Shown: positions 28,128 to 36,539 of the stretch, in pieces
Numbering within the stretch: the first letter of the stretch is position 1
Layout: each line of letters begins with the position of its first letter
Assembly: GCA_963724985.1 (NCBI GenBank)
Contig: CAVRWV010000033.1
Coordinates: forward strand, 62,001 to 126,000
Origin: JAJPJE01 sp963724985
Lineage (GTDB): Bacteria > Acidobacteriota > Terriglobia > Terriglobales > Acidobacteriaceae
Length of the DNA stretch: 64,000 nucleotides
Direction of reading: 5' to 3'
Made by a program: the position numbers and the translations under genes
Notes under the pieces: model-generated
Told to the model about the DNA's origin: nothing
The model's database searches: none
Seen by the model: only the letters and a program-made list of their open reading frames with translations

Positions 28128-28140
28128 TCTCAGCTTGAGA
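28128..28140. promoter_or_regulatory. Inverted repeat, candidate enhancer site 2
   Basis: TCTCA-GCT-TGAGA, a perfect 5-bp dyad with a 3-base centre. It matches the first site at 28068-28080 in both arms and spacing; the centres are 60 bases apart, just under six helical turns. A lone half site TGAGA is at 28167-28171. Confidence 0.5.
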
Positions 28141-28291
28141 TGAAATGTCAAAAGACGACGGCGGAATGAGACAAAACGGCAGGATCGCAGTGCGAGCCAA
28201 GCTTCCGCCTGAGCTCCGATCGAGCGCGTAACCCTATTAACAACATCAACTTACGTCTTCTTAGCTACTAATGATGCTTGCGGACGCAAGC

Positions 28292-28307
28292 TGGCACCCG
28301 CTTTGCA
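28292..28307 (+). promoter_or_regulatory. Sigma-54 promoter of the chemosensory operon
   Basis: TGGCAC (28292-28297), five bases, then TTGCA (28303-28307): a match to the -24/-12 consensus with exactly the required GG-to-GC spacing. Transcription should start near 28319, about 40 bases before the TonB_C-like gene. Sigma-54 promoters need an AAA+ activator; the GAFTGA-containing one encoded at 22886-24289 is the obvious candidate. Confidence 0.8.
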
Positions 28308-28357
28308 CAAGAAGGGTTGGCTCTCTTCGTGTGAGCTTAGGAGGAGCTGTGCTTTCT

Positions 28358-28690
28358 ATGTCATTTCGACGGCTTCTAGTCTTCGCACTTATGACGACGG
28401 TGATCGGCATAGCAGTAGTGCCGAACCGCGCGTGGTCGGAAGAAGATCGGAAGGTCAGGTCCAAAATCGAACCGGTATATCCCGACTTGGCGAGACGCAT
28501 GAATGTGACCGGGACGGTGAAAGTGATGGTAGTGATTTCTACCACTGGTTCAGTGAAAAGTGCAAAGCCGCTAGGCGGTCATCCGTTGTTGATCGAACCT
28601 GCGGTTGAAGCAGTGAAGAAGTGGAAGTACGAGCCGGCGGCGGAAGAGACGACTACGACCGTGCAGTTCACGTTTACCGGCGCTCAGTAA
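28358..28690 (+). CDS. Exported TonB C-terminal-domain protein
   Basis: 110 residues from the ATG at 28358; GGAGGAG (28340-28346) lies 11 bases before it, and a GTG at 28349 is an alternative start. A signal or anchor segment (LLVFALMTTVIGIAVVPNRA) leads to a TonB_C domain: PVYPDLARRMNVTGTVKVMV, SAKPLGGHPLLIEPAVEAV and KKWKYEPA. The proline-rich spacer and transmembrane anchor of true TonB are missing, so it may be a periplasmic partner rather than an energy transducer. It is the first gene after the sigma-54 promoter and precedes an MCP by 66 bases. Its role in a chemosensory operon is unknown. Confidence 0.75.
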   Translation: MSFRRLLVFALMTTVIGIAVVPNRAWSEEDRKVRSKIEPVYPDLARRMNVTGTVKVMVVISTTGSVKSAKPLGGHPLLIEPAVEAVKKWKYEPAAEETTTTVQFTFTGAQ

Positions 28691-28756
28691 GACAGTGGCA
28701 AAGCCACCCGGAGTCGCGCGAACCGGCGCGTACGGGCCTGGCGGAGGCGAGAGGCA

Positions 28757-30794
28757 ATGACGATCAGCAAGCGGCTGTATATCAATTTTGGAATCATCCT
28801 GGCGGGCCTGGTAGTTCTCTGCCTGGTGAACATTCTCGCGGTTGAGCGAGAGCATTCCGCGCGTAACTCGACAGCGAGCGCGTGGGAACTGGCGCAATCA
28901 AATGAGAGCATTCGCAACCAGGTCATGAAGAACCGTCAGTATCTCAGCAATTATCTGCTGAGCGGAGACTCACGCGAAGTCTCCAGCATGAACGACGGAA
29001 TCAAGAAACTGCAGGATGCTGGTCCGCGAAACGTCCGCGAAGTCTCCTACCGAACAACAGCGTTCGATTCTCGCCAAGCTGACCGACAGCGAAGCGCAGT
29101 GGGAAAACGGATTCGCTCGTCCCTTACTGGAGAAGCGCAAACAAGTGGATAGCGGCAACGCGACCGTCGCCGACCTGCAGATCCAGTATCTCCAGCTGGA
29201 TCCGGCCGCTTTCACACGGAATTCTGAGCAGTTGATCGATCAACTCGAAGATCTCAACACCAAGGCCCTCGAAGCCGAACGATCGAGCGATAACTTCGCA
29301 GGAATCATCACTCTCACGATTGCCATTGTCGGAACCTTCGCTGCCATCGGCCTCGGCGGCTTTGTCGCCTTTAGAACCGCGAAGTCAATTACGGAACCGC
29401 TCGAGCACTTGATCGGCGTAGCCCGCGAGATCGGCGACTCCGGCGATCTGGAGCACCAGATCGATCTGCAGCGCCAGGACGAAATCGGCCAACTCGGACG
29501 CAGCTTCGCCAACATGGTTGGTTACCTCCGCGAGATGGCCTCGGTTTCCGAAGCGATCGCCCGCGGCGATTTAACGGTACAGGTTCGTCCACGCTCCGGA
29601 CGCGACACCCTGGCACTTGCCTTTATGCGCATGGTGGAAGGTCTGCGCGTTCTGGTCAGCAATACCCGCGACAGCGCTTCACAGGTTTCCGGCGGCGCCA
29701 GCCAGGTAGCTTCGGCGTCGGAAGAATCCGCCAAGCTTAGCGTTCAGGCTTCGTCGTCCATCGACGAGGTCACCAGCACTATGCACGAGATGAGCGTCAA
29801 CGTGCAGAACATGGTCAAGAACACGCAGATGCAGGCATCCAGCGTCAGCGAGACGTCCTCATCGATCGACCAGATGGTCGCTTCGATCCAGCGCGTCGCT
29901 GACACGGCAAAAGTTCTGCTCGATATTTCCCAGCGGTCGCGTGAAGAAGTGCAGAGCGGTATCGGCACCATGCAGAAGACCACCGACGGTCTGAACCGGA
30001 TCAACAACTCCATTCAGTCCTCGGCGGAAATCATCGACGTGCTCGGCCACCGCGCTGACGATATCGGCAAGATTATCGAAGTAATCGACGACCTCGCCGA
30101 ACAGACCAACCTGCTTGCGCTCAACGCTGCTATCGAAGCGGCCCGCGCCGGTGAGCACGGTCTAGGCTTCGCCGTGGTTGCGGACGAAGTCCGCAAACTG
30201 GCGGAAAAGTCAGCCCAGTCGACGAAAGAAATTTCCGAATTGATTCAGAGCATGCAGAAGGAAGCTCGCCGCGCAGTCGAGAACATGGACAAGAGCACGA
30301 ACATTGTCAATGAAGGCCTCTCGCTCGGCACGGACCTCAACAACGCTCTGAAGAAGATTTCCAACGTCGTTACCGAAGTCTTCAAATTCGCGCAGGAAAT
30401 TGGCGCGGCCACGAACGAACAATCGCATGGTTCTTCGCAGATTGCGAAAGCCACTACGCGGCTGAACGAGATCACGCATGAAATCAACTCCGCAGTGGAA
30501 GAGCAGGCCTCAGGTGCCCAGGCAGTGGTGATGGCGATGGAGCGCATGCGCGAACTGGTGCAGCAGTTCACCTCCGGATCGACCGAACTGGCAGCTTCGG
30601 CAGAACAAATGACGAAGATGTCGCGGATGCTGATGGAGAGCATGGATCGCTTTGCCCTGGAATCGCAGAACCAGCCGCGCAGGGCAAATGGAAACAACTT
30701 CGACTACTCGGCGGGTTCGGGTAACGGAGATGCATACGGCAACGGGAATGGTGCTAACAAGGACCAGGCCGCGTATGCCATGGCTCGTATCTAG
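28757..30794 (+). pseudogene. Methyl-accepting chemotaxis protein, frameshifted
   Basis: About 678 codons in two frames. Frame 1 (28757 to about 29020) has a first membrane helix (YINFGIILAGLVVLCLVNIL) and part of a helical periplasmic sensor domain (SIRNQVMKNRQYLSNYLLSG). Frame 2 continues with SILAKLTDSEAQWENGFARP, the second membrane helix (ITLTIAIVGTFAAIGLGGFV), a HAMP domain, and the signalling hairpin LAEQTNLLALNAAIEAARAG, VVADEVRKLAEKS. The cause is one extra base near 29017-29022 (GGATGCTGG), giving KLQDLVRETS when removed. The signalling half is intact and is followed by cheW 12 bases later. AGGCGAGAGG precedes the ATG. Confidence 0.85.
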
Positions 30795-30806
30795 AGGGGG
30801 CTTCTG

Positions 30807-31286
30807 ATGACGAAAGACCTCCATATCGTTGGCTTCAGGATTGGGAACGAGACCTACGGAGTTCCCATCTCGCTGGTGCATGAAATCGTGCGCGTGCCGG
30901 AAATAACGCAGGTTCCGGAGACTCCCGAATTTGTCGAGGGCGTCATCAACCTGCGCGGCAAGATCATCTCGGTGGTCGATCTGCGTAAGCGGTTCGGCGG
31001 AGCAGAGATCAAACAGCACAAGAAGAATCGCGTGATCGTGGTCGAGAACACCGGCAGGCTGGTTGGATTGATCGTTGACGCGGCTTCGGAGGTCATGAAG
31101 CTGCCGGTATCACAAGTGGAGCCGCCTCCCAACGTATTCGCCGAAAACGAAATCACGTACGTAACTGGCGTGGGTAAGCTGAACAACCGCCTGATCATTC
31201 TGGTGGACCTGCAGAAGGTGCTCACGCGTGGCGAGTTGCGCAAGATCGGTGACGCTTTAGAAGCACAGGAAGTAGTAGCAAACTGA
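30807..31286 (+). CDS. cheW: Chemotaxis coupling protein CheW
   Basis: 159 residues, one CheW (SH3-like) domain. Family marks: FRIGNETYGVPISLVHEIVR, then VPETPEFVEGVINLRGKIIS, VVDLRKRFG, IVVENTGRLVGLIVDAASEV and LIILVDLQKVL. CheW bridges the MCP (immediately upstream) to the kinase CheA (encoded two genes later). GAGGGG precedes the ATG. The order MCP-cheW-cheR-cheA-cheB is a normal chemosensory operon. Confidence 0.95.
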   Translation: MTKDLHIVGFRIGNETYGVPISLVHEIVRVPEITQVPETPEFVEGVINLRGKIISVVDLRKRFGGAEIKQHKKNRVIVVENTGRLVGLIVDAASEVMKLPVSQVEPPPNVFAENEITYVTGVGKLNNRLIILVDLQKVLTRGELRKIGDALEAQEVVAN

Positions 31287-31364
31287 TCCGACAGGCTGAC
31301 AGGCACAAAAGAGCCTGGTCGCCTGCGACGAAATTAAAACGATTGTTAGGGATTGCGAGAAGGC

Positions 31365-32264
31365 ATGGCGACATCGTCCGTCCAGCTCACTGAGCCAGAA
31401 ATGAAACTGCTGCAAACCCTGGTGTACCAGGAATGCGGCATGTACTTCGACGAACGGCGGGCCCATTTTTTACAGGACCGGCTGCAGCGCCGTTTGAAAG
31501 CTTGCCGGCTGGATTCTTTCTACAGCTACTATCGTCTGCTCACCAGCCGTGAAGGCCGCGCCGAGCTTGCGACACTGCTAGAAATTCTCACCGTCAACGA
31601 AACCAGTTTTTTCCGAAACAAGCCGCAGCTCGAACTGTTCCAGAAGACCATCCTGGAAGAAATGCTCCACAAAAAACAGGATCGTCGCGACTGGACTCTG
31701 CGCGTTTGGAGTGCAGGCTGTTCTACCGGCCAGGAACCGTACACGCTGGCCATGCAGATCTGCGATGCGCTCGCGTACTACTACCTGCGCAACCCTCTGC
31801 CATTTGACATGCCCACGCCGAAGCCGACCATCCCGCCACCGTGGCGCGTAGAAATCGTTGCTTCCGATATCAGCTACTCCGCGCTGCGTACTGCACAGGA
31901 AGGCAGCTATACCGAGCAGCAGATGGAACCGATCGACTACATGTACCGCCTGCGGTACTTCGACAAGATCAGCGAAGTTTACAAGATCAAAAAGAATGTT
32001 CGGGAACTGGTCCAGTTCGACTTCCACAACCTGAAAACCGAGTTCCTGCCGCAGCGCAACGACTTCATCTTCTGCCGAAACGTGATGATCTACTTCGACG
32101 AGGCGGAACAGAAGCGGCTGATCGATAAGTTCTACCGTTGTTTGAATCCCGACGGTTATCTCTTCGTCGGACATGCGGAAAGCCTGTTCGGACTCACAGA
32201 TCGCTTCAAGATGATCCATCTGAACAATGGCACCGCTTATCAGCGAATCGAGGTGGAGTTGTGA
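31365..32264 (+). CDS. cheR: MCP glutamate methyltransferase CheR
   Basis: 299 residues from the ATG at 31365; a TTG at 31353 is a weaker option. The N-terminal helical domain (MKLLQTLVYQECGMYFDERR) is followed by the SAM-binding fold: VNETSFFRNKPQLELF, RVWSAGCSTGQEPYTLAMQI (the SAM-binding motif), VEIVASDISYSALRTAQEG and DFIFCRNVMIYFDEAEQKRL. CheR methylates MCP glutamates for adaptation and pairs with CheB in the same operon. Its stop codon overlaps the GTG start of cheA. Confidence 0.95.
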   Translation: MATSSVQLTEPEMKLLQTLVYQECGMYFDERRAHFLQDRLQRRLKACRLDSFYSYYRLLTSREGRAELATLLEILTVNETSFFRNKPQLELFQKTILEEMLHKKQDRRDWTLRVWSAGCSTGQEPYTLAMQICDALAYYYLRNPLPFDMPTPKPTIPPPWRVEIVASDISYSALRTAQEGSYTEQQMEPIDYMYRLRYFDKISEVYKIKKNVRELVQFDFHNLKTEFLPQRNDFIFCRNVMIYFDEAEQKRLIDKFYRCLNPDGYLFVGHAESLFGLTDRFKMIHLNNGTAYQRIEVEL

Positions 32265-34378
32265 GCTTCTTCTCGGATGAACGCGCCGCGGAACTGCGCC
32301 AGCTCTTCTTTGAGAGCGCGCAAGAACTGCTGCAGGCGTTGAACGACCAGGGACTGCAACTTGAGCAGCACCCGGACGACGCCGAAATTGTGCGCGGAAT
32401 CCGCAGAACGGTTCATACCTTGAAAGGCGACTCCGCCGCTTGCGGTTATCGCGAGCTGAGCGAACTCTCTCACACGTTGGAAGACGTACTCACGCCTGAA
32501 ATGGCGGCGTCCAAAGGCGGCTCGCTCGCTGAAATCGTGTTGAGTGCCGCCGATATGTTCGATGCGATGTTGGCTGCGTATCGCGGAAATCTGCAGCCGC
32601 CCGACGGCGACCCCCTGCGCAAGATGGTGGCTCAGCTGCTCGCGTCACCGGCAAAAGCTGACGACAGCCAATTCGTACCCAAGTTTGAGTGGTCTGAATA
32701 TGACCGCGCGCGCATGACGGACGCCATCAATCGCGGACGCCCCGTCTACAGCATTGGTGTTTCCGTCGATCCGCAATGCCCGATGCGAGGCGCAGCTCTT
32801 CAACTACTTCAGAACGTTCTACAGCAGGCCGGGACCATACTCGCGCAGCATCCGGAAGATGCGGCTCCTGGCGCCATGCCTGACGTGATGGAGTTCGCAA
32901 TCGCCACGTCGCTGCCGCCGCAATCGCTCGAACAGAGATTGCGCATCCCGGCGGTCATCTCGCAGGTGGCTCTGTCTCTCTGGGAGCCGGTTGCCGCGAT
33001 CCTGGAAGACGCAGAAGACGAGGAGTCCGAAGCCGAGCAGGACCTGCTGGGCATAACCGATTCCGAGCATACATCGCTTCCAAGCGGAAGTCTCGACGCT
33101 AAGCCTGTCGCCGCTAAACGTCCGGCAGCCACGAATAACAGTTCGGATACTCTGCGTGTGGATGCTGAACGCATCGACACCGTCATGAACCTGGTCGGCG
33201 AACTCATCATCGGTAAATCGATGCTGTATCAGACGATCGGAGAATTCGGAAAGCGATTTCCCAAAGATCCGCTACGCACGCAGCTGTTGGACACCATGGC
33301 GCAGCAGTCGCAAGTCCTCAACGCGCTGCAGCGCTCGGTAATGAAGATCCGCATGGTGCCGGTCGATCAACTTTTCCGGCGATTCCCTCGCCTGGTGCGC
33401 GACACTGCCAAGGCTTGCGGCAAAGACATCGTGATGACCGTAAGCGGCGCCGAGACCGATCTCGACAAAGGGATTTTGGACGCTCTGGCGGAGCCTCTCG
33501 CCCATCTGGTGCGTAACGCCGCAGACCATGGGATTGAAACACCGCAGGAACGCGTGGCGGCCGGAAAACCGGCCCAAGGCATCATTCGCTTGAATGCTTA
33601 TCACCAGGCAAATCACGTGGTCCTCGAAGTCACCGATGACGGCCGCGGACTGAACATCGACAACATCGTCGCCAAGGCAATTGAGCGCGCCATTATCAGT
33701 CCTGAACAAGCGTCGCGCATGAGCGAGCAGGAAAAACTGGAGCTGGTGTTCGAATCCGGCGTAACCACCGCCGAGCGCATCACCGAAATCTCCGGACGCG
33801 GTGTTGGCATGGATGTAGTGCGCAGCACGCTTGCCCGCCTAAAAGGATCCGTCACGATCGACAGCGCTCCTGGCGTCGGCACTACGTTCCGCATGACATT
33901 GCCATTGACGCTGGCCATCATCAAGGCTCTCCTTTTCCGGGTTGGCGCTCGCGTTTTCGCTATCCCGCTGAGTTCCGTCGTCGAAATCACGCGTGCCACG
34001 GAACAGGACGTGCACATCGTCGACAATGCCGAGGTGCTGCGCCTGCGTGAACAATTGATCACGCTCGTTCGCGTCAGTGAATTGGTGCCCGGCAGCCAGG
34101 CTACTTCCAACAAATTCTTTATCGTGATTATCGGCCTTGGCGATCGCAAATTCGGTCTCGTTGTAAACCGGCTGGTGGGCGAAGAAGAACTCGTGATCAA
34201 GGCAATTCAGGACAATCTCGTTTCGACTGAACTGGTCAGCGGCGCTTCCATTCTCGGTGATGGAACGGTCGTTCTGATCCTGAATCTTACGGCAGTGGTC
34301 GATCGCCTGGGACGCTTGCGGCTGCGCCCTGGCTCACTGCAGCCGGCTAATCTCAATAGCGTAGGGGCATCGGCATGA
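32261..34378 (+). CDS. cheA: Chemotaxis histidine kinase CheA
   Basis: 705 residues from the GTG at 32261, chosen because AGGTGGAG lies 2 bases before it and it overlaps the cheR stop as GTGA; the longer frame upstream is the cheR antiframe. Hpt domain with phosphorylated His52 (TVHTLKGDSAACGY); a weakly conserved middle domain; dimerisation (RVDAERIDTVMNLVGELIIG); ATP-binding N-box LAHLVRNAADHGIETPQERV and G-boxes VTDDGRGL and SGRGVGMDVVRSTL; and a CheW-like C-terminus (PLSSVVEITRATEQDV). All catalytic parts are present. No receiver is fused, unlike the second CheA in this window. The stop overlaps cheB by 4 bases. Confidence 0.95.
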   Translation: MSFFSDERAAELRQLFFESAQELLQALNDQGLQLEQHPDDAEIVRGIRRTVHTLKGDSAACGYRELSELSHTLEDVLTPEMAASKGGSLAEIVLSAADMFDAMLAAYRGNLQPPDGDPLRKMVAQLLASPAKADDSQFVPKFEWSEYDRARMTDAINRGRPVYSIGVSVDPQCPMRGAALQLLQNVLQQAGTILAQHPEDAAPGAMPDVMEFAIATSLPPQSLEQRLRIPAVISQVALSLWEPVAAILEDAEDEESEAEQDLLGITDSEHTSLPSGSLDAKPVAAKRPAATNNSSDTLRVDAERIDTVMNLVGELIIGKSMLYQTIGEFGKRFPKDPLRTQLLDTMAQQSQVLNALQRSVMKIRMVPVDQLFRRFPRLVRDTAKACGKDIVMTVSGAETDLDKGILDALAEPLAHLVRNAADHGIETPQERVAAGKPAQGIIRLNAYHQANHVVLEVTDDGRGLNIDNIVAKAIERAIISPEQASRMSEQEKLELVFESGVTTAERITEISGRGVGMDVVRSTLARLKGSVTIDSAPGVGTTFRMTLPLTLAIIKALLFRVGARVFAIPLSSVVEITRATEQDVHIVDNAEVLRLREQLITLVRVSELVPGSQATSNKFFIVIIGLGDRKFGLVVNRLVGEEELVIKAIQDNLVSTELVSGASILGDGTVVLILNLTAVVDRLGRLRLRPGSLQPANLNSVGASA

Positions 34379-35460
34379 GAAACGGTACAGTTCGCGTGCT
34401 GGTGGTAGATGATTCTGCGTTGATGCGGAAGCTGATTCCGCAAATTCTTGAACGGGACACGTCGATTCAGGTCGTCGGCACTGCGATGGACGGCGCCTTC
34501 GCCATGGAGAAGATCGCCGACCTGAAACCGGATGTCGTCACGCTCGATCTCGACATGCCGCGCATGGACGGCATGGAAACACTGCGCAAGATCATGCGGC
34601 AATACAAGATGCCCGTGATTGTTGTCAGCTCGCTTACTACTGAAGGCGCTTCGGCTACCTTGAAAGCGCTCGGACTCGGCGCATTCGATTTTGTTGCCAA
34701 GCCGCAGGATACGACGAACAACATGAGCGCGGTCGCCGAAGAACTGATCGAGAAAATCAAAGTTTCTGCGCGCTGCGAAGTGGTCAGGGTTCCCGAGCCG
34801 AAAGCTTCGGCCGCAAAAGGGCGAAAGCTCCGTCGTCCTTCGGCGCCGAATAAGATCGTCGCCATCGGCATCTCGACAGGCGGCCCTCAAGCCTTGCAAT
34901 ACATGCTGTCGCATCTGCCGGCTGAATTTCCTGGAACAATTTTGGTCGTCCAGCACATGCCGGAAGGCTTCACGGAAATGTTTGCACGCCGCCTGGATGA
35001 GACCTGCGCTCTCGAAGTCAAAGAGGCGCGCTCCGGCGACATGTTGCTCGCTGGCCGAGTACTCATCTGCCCTGGCAATCGCCACATGAAAGTCAAGCGC
35101 ATGCCGCTCGGTAACGTGGTGATTCTCGCAGACGGTGAGCGTGTGAACGGCCATAGGCCGTCGGTCGATGTTCTGTTTCACTCCGTGGCGCACGCGTTCG
35201 GTCAAGACGCAATTGGAATGATCATGACCGGCATGGGCGAAGATGGCGCCGAGGGATTAGGCGCGATCAAAGCCGAAGGCGGCCTGACGATCGCGCAGTC
35301 GGAAGAATCTTGCGTTGTATTCGGTATGCCGCGGGTAGCAATTGAACGTGGCTATGCGACAAGGGTTGTGCCATTAGATGCACTCGCGAATTCGCTTCTC
35401 GCGCAGTGCCAGTTGCCCCCGCGCCCACGTCCAGTAATGGCCGTGGCCGAGGCTGAATAA
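34375..35460 (+). CDS. cheB: Protein-glutamate methylesterase CheB
   Basis: 361 residues. Receiver 7-120 with phospho-acceptor Asp58 (VVTLDLDMPRMDG) and KPQ loop. Catalytic methylesterase domain at 160-350 with the serine in GISTGGPQALQ, the histidine in VVQHMPEGFTEMFA and the aspartate in GMGEDGAEGLGAIK. CheB removes methyl groups from, and deamidates, MCPs when phosphorylated by CheA. The ATG overlaps the cheA stop (ATGA), so it is translationally coupled. Confidence 0.95.
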   Translation: MRNGTVRVLVVDDSALMRKLIPQILERDTSIQVVGTAMDGAFAMEKIADLKPDVVTLDLDMPRMDGMETLRKIMRQYKMPVIVVSSLTTEGASATLKALGLGAFDFVAKPQDTTNNMSAVAEELIEKIKVSARCEVVRVPEPKASAAKGRKLRRPSAPNKIVAIGISTGGPQALQYMLSHLPAEFPGTILVVQHMPEGFTEMFARRLDETCALEVKEARSGDMLLAGRVLICPGNRHMKVKRMPLGNVVILADGERVNGHRPSVDVLFHSVAHAFGQDAIGMIMTGMGEDGAEGLGAIKAEGGLTIAQSEESCVVFGMPRVAIERGYATRVVPLDALANSLLAQCQLPPRPRPVMAVAEAE

Positions 35461-35520
35461 GAAATTTGCGTTTCGCGAAGTCTGGACGAGCGTCTGGACT
35501 GAGCTGGAGGTGAGGTTTTT

Positions 35521-35970
35521 ATGGAGCAGTTTGCCCCACTGGTTCGAAGCAAGGATCAGCGGCCGATTCGTTACCTGGTTGTGGATGACTCGATTTTTGC
35601 CCGCAAAAACCTGGCAAAGATGATTGAGTCCTTCGGCGGTCAGGTGGCGGGTGAGGCTGGCGACGGTTGCACCGCAATCGCCGAGTACAGCCGCACTCAG
35701 CCCGACATCGTGCTGATGGATATCACTATGCCGCAGATGGAAGGCATCGAGGCCGCTGAGCGCATTGTCCGCCAAAGCCCGGACGCGCGCATTGTCATGG
35801 TCTCGTCTGTTGGCTACCAGGAGAACATCATCGCGGCCCTTCAGAAAGGCGCGCGCCATTTCGTTCAGAAGCCGGTTAAGCCCGAGGTTCTGTACGAAGT
35901 GGTGAAATATGTCCTGGGAGATTCCGCTACCGCCTCGCAGGCGGAGGCTGCCGCCGGGGTGACGCCGTGA
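35521..35970 (+). CDS. CheY-like response regulator
   Basis: 149 residues, a single receiver with an N-terminal extension of about 15 residues and an Ala-rich C-terminal tail (ATASQAEAAAGV). Acidic pocket YLVVDDSIFAR (Asp22, Asp23), phospho-acceptor Asp67 (IVLMDITMPQMEG), and FVQKPVK for the lysine. GGAGGTGAGG lies 5 bases before the ATG. Position after cheB fits a CheY output, but without motor genes here the target (flagellum, pili or other) is unknown. Confidence 0.88.
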   Translation: MEQFAPLVRSKDQRPIRYLVVDDSIFARKNLAKMIESFGGQVAGEAGDGCTAIAEYSRTQPDIVLMDITMPQMEGIEAAERIVRQSPDARIVMVSSVGYQENIIAALQKGARHFVQKPVKPEVLYEVVKYVLGDSATASQAEAAAGVTP

Positions 35971-36452
35971 AGATGGAACTAATTCAGCCCTTCATCAACG
36001 CTGCCGACGCAGTGCTCGCGCAGGCTCTGCAGGAACCCACGACCATCGGCGCCGTCAGCATGGAAGAGGAAGCCTATCGCCGCAAAGGAATTGCGGCCAT
36101 GGTACTGGTCAACGGCGACATCGAAGGCCGCGTGATCTTCGATCTCGAGCCTAAAGCTGCGCGCGTGATCACTTCGAAATTAATGGGAACCGATAATCCT
36201 GATTCGGATGAATTCGTTCCGGAAGCGATCTGCGAGCTCGCCAATCAGGTAATCGGCAATGCCGTTACCGTGCTGAATGACCAAGGATTTAATTTCAAAG
36301 TGCATCCGCCCGAAGTGCACACTGCGCCACGTGGTATTGGCAACAGCGAAGACACCGAAGCGGTGGTGATGTGCTTCGAAACCGCAACCGGAGCTGTTTT
36401 TATGAATATCGCAATGCGCTACAACCGCCGCCGCAAGAACGACGGCGACTAA
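35967..36452 (+). CDS. CheX-like phosphatase domain protein
   Basis: 161 residues from a GTG at 35967 that overlaps the stop of the receiver gene. CheX-type fold: AVSMEEEAYRRKGIAAMVLV, NGDIEGRVIFDLEPKAARVI, then SDEFVPEAICELANQVIGNA, in which the ExxN/ELANQ helix corresponds to the CheX/CheC/FliY phosphatase signature (Glu and Asn). It probably dephosphorylates the receiver just upstream. Last gene of the operon; a strong terminator follows 43 bases later. Confidence 0.85.
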   Translation: MKMELIQPFINAADAVLAQALQEPTTIGAVSMEEEAYRRKGIAAMVLVNGDIEGRVIFDLEPKAARVITSKLMGTDNPDSDEFVPEAICELANQVIGNAVTVLNDQGFNFKVHPPEVHTAPRGIGNSEDTEAVVMCFETATGAVFMNIAMRYNRRRKNDGD

Positions 36453-36494
36453 GTTCGGAAGCCTGACCGGCTACCGCCTCCTGAAACGCAAAAT

Positions 36495-36528
36495 GCGGGA
36501 CTGACAACCATCAGTCCCGCTTCTTTTT
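36495..36528 (+). terminator. Rho-independent terminator of the chemosensory operon
   Basis: Perfect 10-bp stem GCGGGACTGA (36495-36504) and TCAGTCCCGC (36511-36520), 6-base loop, then TTCTTTTT. It closes the operon that starts at 28.3 kb. The A-rich left flank might give some termination for the converging minus-strand gene. Confidence 0.92.
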
Positions 36529-36539
36529 GCAATCAACTC

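Noticed and set aside
16183..29022. Phase variation as the cause of the frameshifts
   Set aside because: None of the five sites is a long homopolymer or short tandem repeat.
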